Shown piece by piece: positions 57,755 to 64,000 of a stretch of 64,000 nucleotides of DNA; the first letter of the stretch is position 1, and the number at the start of each line of letters is the position of its first letter. Location of the stretch: assembly GCA_016713275.1 (NCBI GenBank), contig JADJPL010000004.1, forward strand, positions 186,001-250,000, given 5' to 3'. Below the pieces are notes generated by a model. The model did not search any database and was not told the origin of the DNA. It saw only the letters and a list, made by a program, of their open reading frames with translations. The position numbers and the translations under genes were made by a program. Source of the DNA: Haliscomenobacter sp. GTDB lineage: Bacteria > Bacteroidota > Bacteroidia > Chitinophagales > Saprospiraceae.

Positions 57755-57890
57755 ACGACGGTTTGAACGGCTTTTAGTTAACGGGGACAGCCTTCTCTAA
57801 AATATAGTTAAAGTGACTAACATCCGAATCATTCAAGCGTAGGATTCCCTTAAAAGTCATCCATTGATCCATTTTGTAGCGTTTGGCGCC
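57746..57890. repeat. Left copy of direct repeats bracketing the DUF3299-ABC module
   Basis: 57746-57784 (GAGAATTGAACGACGG ... TAGTTAACGG, 39 bases) and 57854-57890 (AAGTCATCCATTGATCC ... TTTGGCGCC, 37 bases) recur at 62442-62480 and 62481-62517. There they abut, with the intervening 69 bases missing. The left copy spans the last codons of the cyclase and the 3' end of the DUF3299 gene. Confidence 0.88.
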
Positions 57891-58208
57891 GTCAGGTCCA
57901 ATCTGCAGTTCCACAATCGTTTCTGGTCCGGCGGCGCCGCAAAAAAAGCAGGCCGCATAGGGATTCTTTGAAAGCGCATATACTCTAACGTCGAGAGGAA
58001 TGACATAACCCGAAATATGCACTTCCTTGCCCTCATAGGATTTAGGCGTTTTTCCAAAAATCGGGACCAGGAATTTTTGGTTATACTCTTTAAAAAAGCG
58101 CCATTCAAAATCGACATCCGCAAGATGTTTCCAGGTGAGATTGGGTTGGGCCCAAGCTGTCACCGGTAATCCTATTAATATCACAATTGGCAAGAGTCGG
58201 TTTCTCAT
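57774..58208 (-). CDS. Secreted DUF3299-like protein
   Basis: This 144-residue protein has a signal peptide (RLLPIVILIGLPVTAWA). The core EVHISGYVIPLDVRVYAL followed by PYAACFFCGAAGPETIVEL fits DUF3299, with the Cys-x-x-Cys pair CFFC as a possible metal or redox site. It is divergent from the MerC gene with two palindromic boxes between them. Such proteins are often near zinc transport genes, so a zinc role is inferred. It faces the cyclase gene, and the two stops lie 20 bases apart. Confidence 0.75.
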   Translation of the reverse strand: MRNRLLPIVILIGLPVTAWAQPNLTWKHLADVDFEWRFFKEYNQKFLVPIFGKTPKSYEGKEVHISGYVIPLDVRVYALSKNPYAACFFCGAAGPETIVELQIGPDGAKRYKMDQWMTFKGILRLNDSDVSHFNYILEKAVPVN

Positions 58209-58236
58209 CTTAACAAACCTGTTTTTATTTCAATAA

Positions 58237-58291
58237 TGCAACATCGTTGCAAATATTCAAAAGTTTTTTTTACTTTTGCAACAACGCTGCA
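58237..58291. promoter_or_regulatory. Paired palindromic operators, probably Zur/Fur-family
   Basis: TGCAACATCGTTGCA (58237-58251) is a perfect 6-3-6 palindrome. TGCAACAACGCTGCA (58277-58291) is the same with one mismatch. They start exactly 40 bases apart, so they lie on the same DNA face, in the divergent gap between the DUF3299-like and MerC genes. Sites of this size before metal genes suggest a Zur-type repressor. No fur-family gene is in the window. Confidence 0.68.
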
Positions 58292-58320
58292 TTTAATACG
58301 GATTTTAACATTCCTTCAAA

Positions 58321-58851
58321 ATGACAAAGTTTTTTAGTTGGCATTGGGACATTGCGGGATTTGGCGCCTCGTTACTTTGTGCCATACACTGTATGCTGAT
58401 GCCGTTGGTACTTGCGCTCGGAATGTTTGCTGGCGCCCATTGGCTGATGAACCCGATCACCGATTGGATTTTTATCGGAACGAGTGCGGTCATTGCCAGC
58501 TGGTCTTTGCTTCAGAGCTATTTCAGGAAGCATCGAAATTTGCGTCCATTATGGATAAGCGGGATGGGCTTCCTGGGATTAATTGCCGCTCAAAAACTTT
58601 CTGTTTCCCATTCCCATTGGCTCATGGCAGCTGGAGGGGGATTTGTTGCTTATGCGCATTTCCACAACTGGCAGTTAGCGCATCGCCCCCAAACGCGGCA
58701 AACAGCATCCCAATGGCGGTTATTGACCGGCAGGATAGTGGCCTTAATCTGGGTACTGGGTATCTTACTGGGTTTGCGCAGCCTGTATATACAAAAAAGG
58801 ACTCCGCCCAATCGGGAAGACCTGTTGCAAATCGTATGGCGAATGCAGTAG
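58321..58851 (+). CDS. MerC-domain membrane protein
   Basis: This 176-residue protein has four or five helices. The MerC signature lies in the first helix: FGASLLCAIHCMLMPLVLAL, with Cys and His/Cys near residues 20 and 24. A second His-rich segment (SVSHSHWLMAAGGGFVAYAHFHNW) follows. MerC was defined in mercury resistance, but Bacteroidota homologues commonly sit in zinc-regulated loci. It starts 30 bases after the second palindrome and precedes ABC genes by 99 bases. Confidence 0.82.
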   Translation: MTKFFSWHWDIAGFGASLLCAIHCMLMPLVLALGMFAGAHWLMNPITDWIFIGTSAVIASWSLLQSYFRKHRNLRPLWISGMGFLGLIAAQKLSVSHSHWLMAAGGGFVAYAHFHNWQLAHRPQTRQTASQWRLLTGRIVALIWVLGILLGLRSLYIQKRTPPNREDLLQIVWRMQ

Positions 58852-58950
58852 TAGCCGACATACGAATTGGGCTGTAGTCTAAAACCGCTCCCTTGAAACA
58901 CCACGAATAACAAAAGAATCCAAAGCAACCTTATCGTTAACAAAAATGCT

Positions 58951-59651
58951 ATGATCAGTTTACAAGAAGTTGGAAAATCCTATAAGACCGGCGTGGCGTT
59001 GGAGAACCTGAGCCTGCACATAAGCGAGGGGGAAATATACGCCTTACTCGGTCCGAATGGCGCCGGGAAGACCACGACCATCAATCTGCTGCTTGGTTTT
59101 CTAAAGCCTGACCGGGGAACGGTAGCGGTTAACGGTTTTGATCCTGTTCGGCAGGTTTCAGAATTGCGAAAAACGGTGGCTTACATTCCGGAAAATGTCA
59201 GTCTGTACCCCTATTTGAGCGGCCTGGAAAACCTGGATTATTTCTGTAAGCTGGGAAAGTTCCGGTATTCGGAGAGTGAACTATCCGCCATGCTCGACAA
59301 GTGCGGCCTGGCGCCGGATGCTCACCGCAAAAAGCTGGAAACGTATTCCAAGGAATGCGGCAGAAGGTAGGTATCGCCATTGCGTACGCGAAAAAAGCCC
59401 GCGTACTATTGCTCGACGAGCCAGCCAGCGGTCTGGATCCCGAGGCAAGTAATGAGTTGTCGGCCTCGCTTCAGTCGCTTGCGGCTGAAGGCGCCGCCAT
59501 ACTAATGGCGTCGCATGATTTGTTCCGGGTGCGTGAAACGGTTCACCGCATAGGTATTCTGCACCACGGCCGGCTGCTTCAGGAACTCGATGCTAAGGAA
59601 GTTTCAGCCAATGATCTGGAAAAGATCTATCTGCAATTCATGAAAAACTGA
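58951..59651 (+). CDS. ABC transporter ATPase (ABC-2 type), one frame break
   Basis: Walker A is LLGPNGAGKTTTINL (about residues 33-47). The signature region YSKGMRQKVGIA and Walker B ARVLLLDEPASGLDPEA follow after a frame change near 59352, where one base (G in AAGGAATG) appears to be missing; as read, the first part ends in SKECGRR. The H-loop is ILMASHDLF. Joined, it is about 234 residues. It is followed nine bases on by two permease genes, forming a NosF-like three-gene exporter set. Confidence 0.87.
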
Positions 59652-59659
59652 TACGCGCT

Positions 59660-61062
59660 ATGAAACAGGTACTATTCAACGAATGGCATAGCCTCGTCCG
59701 GATGGGCTATGTGCTTCTTTTTATCGTCGTTCCGCTCGGAATTTCTACTTTTCTGGGGCTACAGGACGCACAAATGCAGCAAAACCGACAACTTGAAGCA
59801 CAGCGGCACATTCGGAAACAGTGGGAAAACATGGGTCCCTCCAACCCCCACAATGTGGCGCATTTCGGCTCGTATGCATTCAAGCCGGTCAATGCGCTGA
59901 CTGCCCTGGATGAAGGAATCAACAGTTCCGTAGGCAACGTACTGCGGCTGGAAGGGCACGTGCAGAATGAAATGACCTACAGCCCCGGCTCCCAGACGCT
60001 GATGCTTTCCCGCTTCGGGCCACTAAAACCTGCGCTGCTCTTGCAGATCCTCATCCCCCTTGTGCTGATTTTTTTCACGTTTTCCTCTGTAAGCGGCGAA
60101 CGAGAACAAGGGCGCTTCTCTTTACTGGCCCTACAAGGCCTGTCGGCCCGGAATTTGCTACTCGGCAAAATAGTTGCTTACTGGCTCATCGGGACGGCAT
60201 TGCTGTTGCTTACCCTGGGGACGCAGTGGCTGTTTTTCGCCGGCGATCAACCGGGGGATTTGCTCGCCAGAAGCAGCATCCTTTTCCTGGCCTATGCAGC
60301 TTTTTACTGGATAATCTGCGCGTTGACGGTGTGGCTTTCCGCCAGGCTGAAAACCGGCGCCGCCGCGCTTACCTCCATGCTGGCCCTTTGGGCGCTTTGG
60401 GTGGTTTTTTTACCCAAAATCGGGGGAACCTTAGCTGAAAGCGCCCACCCTCTGCCTTCCCGGCAGGACTTCAAAACAGCTATGCAGGAAGATCGCAGTC
60501 AGGGCATCGACGGCCACAACCCTTCCGACGAACGGGAAAAAAGCTACGCGACAGCGTACTGACGGCTTACGGGGTGGACAGCGTAGCGGCCCTGCCCATC
60601 AATTTTGACGGCATCGTCATGCAAGCCGACGAAGAATACGGCAACCAAGTGTGGGACAAGCACTTCGGCGCGCTGTTCCAAACCCTGCAACAACAGAAGC
60701 GGACGTACCAGCTGAGCGGTTTTGTCAATCCCTTTGCCGCGCTGCAAAGCCTAAGTATGGGCGCCTGCGGAACGGACCATCTCCACCATGCGCACTTTCA
60801 ACAAGCCGCAGAATCCTACCGGCGCGGCTTAATCAAAGCGCTGAATGATAAACACGCCTTTGGGGGTAGCAAGACGGGCGACTGGAGCTGGGAAGCGGAT
60901 CAGGCCTTCTTCAATTCAATCGCCGATTTTAAATACCAGGGGACGCCTATGGCTGGGCTCTTTTCGCATTACATCCCGGATCTGGCCGCGCTTATGACCT
61001 GGATTTTGTTAAGCACCCTCGTCCTCTACCGAGGGGCTGCAAAAATAAACGAACCGCAATGA
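59660..61062 (+). CDS. DUF3526-type ABC permease, one frame break
   Basis: The first segment has an N-terminal helix (GYVLLFIVVPLGISTFLGL), a long extracytoplasmic loop and helices FGPLKPALLLQILIPLVLIF, YWLIGTALLLLTLGTQWLF and AFYWIICALTVWLSA. The frame breaks near 60540 in an A-run. The continuation KLRDSVLTAYGVDSVAALP leads through a second loop to the last helix (PDLAALMTWILLSTLVLYRG). Joined, it is about 467 residues. Its stop overlaps the next ATG by four bases. The substrate is unknown. Confidence 0.82.
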
Positions 61063-62378
61063 TTATCTCTACTCTCTTTCATTACGAATGGCTGCACTTT
61101 CGGCGCAGCCCCTACAAGGTGGCCGCGCTGGTTCTATTTGTCCTTACGGCGATTTACGGCCTCTGGAACGGTCATGCCCTGTACCTGGAACGACAGGCGG
61201 AGATCGAAAAGATGGAAGCCGCCGCCGAGGAACCCCGCCGCGAGGCGATCGACTGGCTGCAAACCGGTAAAGCCGGCCCCGAGGACCGCCCCTGGGTAAA
61301 CGTTGGGGAACCCTTCTGGGCAATGTGGTACGCCACCCACTATGCCTATCATCGCCCCAGTCCGCTGATGACCTACTCCATCGGGCAGGCCGAACAGTTC
61401 GGATTTTACAAACGCATCAGCATGTGGTCCACTCCTTATGACGGAGATCTGACCGCTGAATTGTCCAATCCGGAACGAATGGCGATCGGGGCGCTCGATT
61501 TCAGTTTTGTCTGGCTCTTCCTGATGCCCCTTCTGCTGATTATTCTGACCTACAGTGTCAACGGCCTGGAGCGTGATCTGGGCTTTTCGAACCTGTTGGG
61601 CGTTCAGCAACCCAATCGAATTCGGTGGATTACCGGCAGGCTGCTCGCCATCGGCGGTTTTCTGGCGGCGCTCCTGGGGGCCCTGATCGCGGCGCCTGCT
61701 TTAGGGGGCGGCTATTTTTTCAGTCATTTTGCTTCGCTGGCGCTTCTGGCCGCCTATTTGTTGGCCTACCTCCTGCTATGGCTGCTGTTGTTCGGACTGA
61801 TCGCCTACTACGGCAAGGGGCAAACCGACCAGGCGCTGAAGATGATCGGACTTTGGTTGTTGTTGGCAGTTGTCCTTCCCGCCACCCTGCAACAGGTGAC
61901 CGCGCTGCGGTATCCGGCGAGCTACCTTCTTGAATTCATCGATGCGCAGCGGGAAGAGGGAGAAGCGTTATTTGAAAAGGATTTTTCAGAAATACAGGCC
62001 GAGGTCTTCGGCCGTTATCCGAACCTTCAGCAAACCTACTGGGCTCGCCAGGACTCGGTAAGCAACCAAGACGCCCGCAACAGCGCCTACCGGATGGTTT
62101 ACACCCTGCTGATGAAGAAGGTAAGCGAAGAAATTAATTCCCAACAGGAAGCCCGAAACGCCTTTATTCGGTCCACCTATCTTTTAAATCCCGTTATCGC
62201 TTTCCAGAACCGGGTCAATGCGATCGCTGAAACGGATTTTGACGCCGACCTTGGTTTCCGCAACGTCATTCAAAAGGCTGCGCTGCAAATAAATGAGCGC
62301 TTACTGATGGATGCGAGGGATGGAGTGAAGGCGGATACAGCATTGTTCAAAACGTATGGGCAAATCGTGGGCCGTTGA
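61059..62378 (+). CDS. DUF3526-type ABC permease, second subunit
   Basis: This 439-residue relative of the previous gene has an N-terminal helix (VAALVLFVLTAIYGLWNG). A loop of about 130 residues is rich in Trp and Tyr (FWAMWYATHYAYHRP). Helices FSFVWLFLMPLLLIILTYSV, AIGGFLAALLGALIAAPAL, LLAAYLLAYLLLWLLLFGLI and MIGLWLLLAVVLPATLQQV follow. In Bacteroidota such pairs occur with a NosF-like ATPase and often a TonB receptor; here no receptor gene is attached. Confidence 0.85.
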   Translation: MIISTLFHYEWLHFRRSPYKVAALVLFVLTAIYGLWNGHALYLERQAEIEKMEAAAEEPRREAIDWLQTGKAGPEDRPWVNVGEPFWAMWYATHYAYHRPSPLMTYSIGQAEQFGFYKRISMWSTPYDGDLTAELSNPERMAIGALDFSFVWLFLMPLLLIILTYSVNGLERDLGFSNLLGVQQPNRIRWITGRLLAIGGFLAALLGALIAAPALGGGYFFSHFASLALLAAYLLAYLLLWLLLFGLIAYYGKGQTDQALKMIGLWLLLAVVLPATLQQVTALRYPASYLLEFIDAQREEGEALFEKDFSEIQAEVFGRYPNLQQTYWARQDSVSNQDARNSAYRMVYTLLMKKVSEEINSQQEARNAFIRSTYLLNPVIAFQNRVNAIAETDFDADLGFRNVIQKAALQINERLLMDARDGVKADTALFKTYGQIVGR

Positions 62379-62441
62379 TGGGGCTTACCATATGCGGCAG
62401 GGGAAGGCGCTTTTCAAATGCAACAGACCTATGAGCAATAC

Positions 62442-62517
62442 GAGAATTGAACGACGGTTGGAACGGCTTTTAGTTAACGGAAGTCATCCATTGATCCATT
62501 TTGTAGCGTTTGGCGCC
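62442..62517. repeat. Right, internally deleted copy of the bracketing direct repeat
   Basis: 62442-62480 matches 57746-57784 at 38 of 39 bases. 62481-62517 matches 57854-57890 exactly. The 69 bases that separate these blocks in the left copy are absent. It begins 64 bases after the second permease stop. The intervening 62379-62441 shows no feature. Confidence 0.88.
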
Positions 62518-62757
62518 CCAATCGATAAAAAATCAGATTTTAACCACAAGGATTTTGTCGATCCGTTGCCCATCCTTATCCACTACTTCGAGCTTTATCC
62601 TGATATTACCGGAGTATTCTGATTCGAAGTGGTTTGGAACAGGAGATTTGGGGCGAAGGAAACCAGTGTGGTTTCCTGCAAAATAGGGAAGAAAAAGCAC
62701 GGATGGTTTAAGTGAAATGAAAATATAAAGCCGGCGACGGACAGTTTCTGAAATCAC
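62518..62757 (-). pseudogene. Decayed duplicate of the start of the 63332 gene, with a possible sorting-domain remnant
   Basis: 62648-62734 resembles 63276-63364 (shared AGATTTGGGGCGAAGGAA, GGGAAGAAAAAGCA, CGGATGGTTT, AAATATAAA), the region that encodes the signal peptide of the next gene, but with indels. The adjacent minus-strand reading FESEYSGNIRIKLEVVDKDG and QRIDKILVVK looks like the tail of an exported protein. No intact frame remains. Confidence 0.6.
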
Positions 62758-63332
62758 TTCCGCAACACGAAAGTAGACACCTGGCGGTAGCCATCGTCCG
62801 TTAGCGGATCAAGGGCGCAAACGCCTTTCAGGGTGCGGCGGTCGCCTAACATAAAGAGGAAAATCTGAATAGCATATTTGGCCTGGTTGTCGTAGTATAA
62901 ATACCCTTCTCCGGAAAACACATTGGCTTCCGTCATGGGCGCTTCCAGGTGAATGGAACCTACCAGGCCGTTGTACCATCCAGCTTGCACGCAAATGGCG
63001 CCTTGATCGTAGTCGATATTGCCCAGCGTGAGCCAGGTGTCGCCGGACTTGTTGGCGGAGCGGTTCCACGTTCTGCCCCGGTAGGTACCGCGAAAGCCCT
63101 CATAACTGGAGACGGCAAACACCGAAATGTCATTGAAGAAGGTATCCGATCCGCCTTTTCCTGGGTTGAAAGAATCATAGCTCCCATTGGTTGCGTTCCG
63201 GTACCAGTCGATGAAGTTCATCTGCATGGCCGCATCAATAAGCGCTGCGTCCTGCGGCGTTTGTGCGGTAAGATTTGGGGCGAAGGAACCCATTGCAGTT
63301 ACCAGCAAAAAAGAGAAGAAAAAGCATTTCAT
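62754..63332 (-). CDS. Secreted protein of unknown function
   Basis: This 192-residue protein has a signal peptide (KCFFFSFLLVTAMGSFAPNL, cut after TAQ). The mature part is rich in Trp, Tyr and Gly (FIDWYRNATNGSYDSFNPGK, GYLYYDNQAKYAIQIFLFML) and has few Cys. I recognise no family. The ATG at 63332 is chosen for the signal peptide; an in-frame ATG at 63380 adds 16 residues. A decayed copy of its beginning lies directly downstream. Confidence 0.65.
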   Translation of the reverse strand: MKCFFFSFLLVTAMGSFAPNLTAQTPQDAALIDAAMQMNFIDWYRNATNGSYDSFNPGKGGSDTFFNDISVFAVSSYEGFRGTYRGRTWNRSANKSGDTWLTLGNIDYDQGAICVQAGWYNGLVGSIHLEAPMTEANVFSGEGYLYYDNQAKYAIQIFLFMLGDRRTLKGVCALDPLTDDGYRQVSTFVLRK

Positions 63333-63441
63333 AACCCGGATGGTTTTGGCGAAATGCAAATATAAAAAAGAGGAACACAACCTGCCCGCCCACCCACTTC
63401 GAATTCTCTGACAGATTTATTGCGGCGGGAATCAGTGCGGC

Positions 63442-64000
63442 TCAAAAACTGGCAAAAACGATCAAATTGATCTGATCGCGGTTTCTACCGTTAAGGAATT
63501 GATTCATATAGCCTACCTCGAAACGGAGGTTGGAATGGAGTTTATACCCCAATCCGGCATACAGGCGGTTTCTGTCGAATACAGTTTCCCGGGTGTTCAG
63601 GAAGATTTCGTTGTATGCGGAGGCATAGAGCGTACGGTCCAACATGTCCTTCTGGGTCAGCGGCACGTTCAGGGAGAGGAAATAGCGGAAGCGGAGCTTG
63701 AAGTCGTCTTCAATGAACCGCTGCTCGAAGCGGTAGCGGTGTTGAAGCTTCACCCGCCCTATGCTTTGCAGGGTAATGAATTGCTGGTACAGCCGGTGCT
63801 CGGCGACTTCCGTTTTGTCGCTGGAATTGGGCAGGTAATTCTGGCTCAGGATAAAGCCATAGCCCAAAAGCAGGTTGTTGTTGCCGGGGGTCAGGTTCCG
63901 GCCCAGGCCGGTGCGGAGCAATAGTTGTTCCAAATCCCCAATGGCGTTGTAGTTCCGGTATTGGACTTCGTGGTGCCAGTTCCAGTTGGCGCCGATTTTT
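63442..64000 (-). CDS. DUF2490 outer-membrane barrel protein, C-terminal part (runs off right edge)
   Basis: The open frame continues to the window end on the minus strand (IGANWNWHHEVQYRNYNAIG upstream of the first internal Met). The visible 185 codons show DUF2490 features: LLLGYGFILSQNYLP, EHRLYQQFITLQSIGRVKL, HRYRFEQRF, FRYFLSLNVPL, YNEIFLNTRETVFDRNRLYA and the final strand (RDQINLIVFASF). The protein is presumably an outer-membrane barrel; its function is unknown. Confidence 0.82.
   Translation of the reverse strand, partial: KIGANWNWHHEVQYRNYNAIGDLEQLLLRTGLGRNLTPGNNNLLLGYGFILSQNYLPNSSDKTEVAEHRLYQQFITLQSIGRVKLQHRYRFEQRFIEDDFKLRFRYFLSLNVPLTQKDMLDRTLYASAYNEIFLNTRETVFDRNRLYAGLGYKLHSNLRFEVGYMNQFLNGRNRDQINLIVFASF

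Noticed and set aside
1..64000. tRNA, rRNA and riboswitch genes
   Set aside because: Nothing with a convincing cloverleaf, rRNA core or known aptamer was seen by eye. A covariance-model search was not possible and would be decisive.

Overview
The window looks like a chromosomal segment of a free-living Bacteroidota, most likely of the Saprospiria (Lewinella/Haliscomenobacter-like) type. This is inferred from type IX secretion (T9SS) sorting domains of both classes, gld-type ABC genes, SusC-like TonB receptors, Bacteroidota-only families (DUF6089, LETM1-related biofilm protein, MbnP family) and promoters of the TAnnTTTG kind. No rRNA, tRNA, CRISPR or prophage was recognised. Base composition is mixed, about half GC.

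Layout. 1-3.5 kb is an envelope locus: lptD (cut by the left edge), a SPOR-tailed N-acetylmuramoyl-L-alanine amidase and a damaged mlaD. Then follow an MsbA-like ABC exporter, a DUF6089 barrel protein, an ArsC-like protein and polyphosphate kinase. 9.35-14.25 kb is a compact five-gene group: a DUF4213/DUF364 protein, a ModE-like DNA-binding protein, a TonB receptor with an operator-like palindrome at its start, an ECF-like membrane protein and a THEP1-type NTPase. It is probably a metal or metallo-ligand uptake system. 14.4-16.4 kb encodes betaine-lipid synthesis (BtaA, BtaB). ilvC-ilvA, a LETM1-like protein, an EVE protein, an rRNA/tRNA methyltransferase and pyrG follow. 25.2-39.5 kb holds two giant secreted proteins: a four-fold tandem repeat protein paired with a TonB receptor, and a PKD/Ig-like protein with a type B sorting domain. 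40-44.8 kb has proline dehydrogenase, aroE, a DUF368 lipid-carrier transporter and a phospholipase-C-like protein. 44.8-49.9 kb has an ABC system with GldA, a GldF-GldG fusion and DUF4340. 51.2-54.4 kb is an MbnP/MbnH-type operon, probably for copper. 57.8-62.4 kb is a DUF3299/MerC/DUF3526-ABC module with paired palindromic operators, bracketed by direct repeats. The right edge cuts a DUF2490 gene.

Two properties of the whole window matter. First, at least fourteen reading-frame breaks occur in otherwise intact genes, including essential pyrG. Most are cured by one base, and the tandem repeats act as an internal control. Uncorrected indels in the assembly are therefore more likely than true decay, and affected genes are annotated over their full span. 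Second, intergenic regions carry three families of small palindromic elements. One is a 92-bp MITE with near-perfect ends and 9-bp target duplications, present three times. The second family sits inside a copy of the third.
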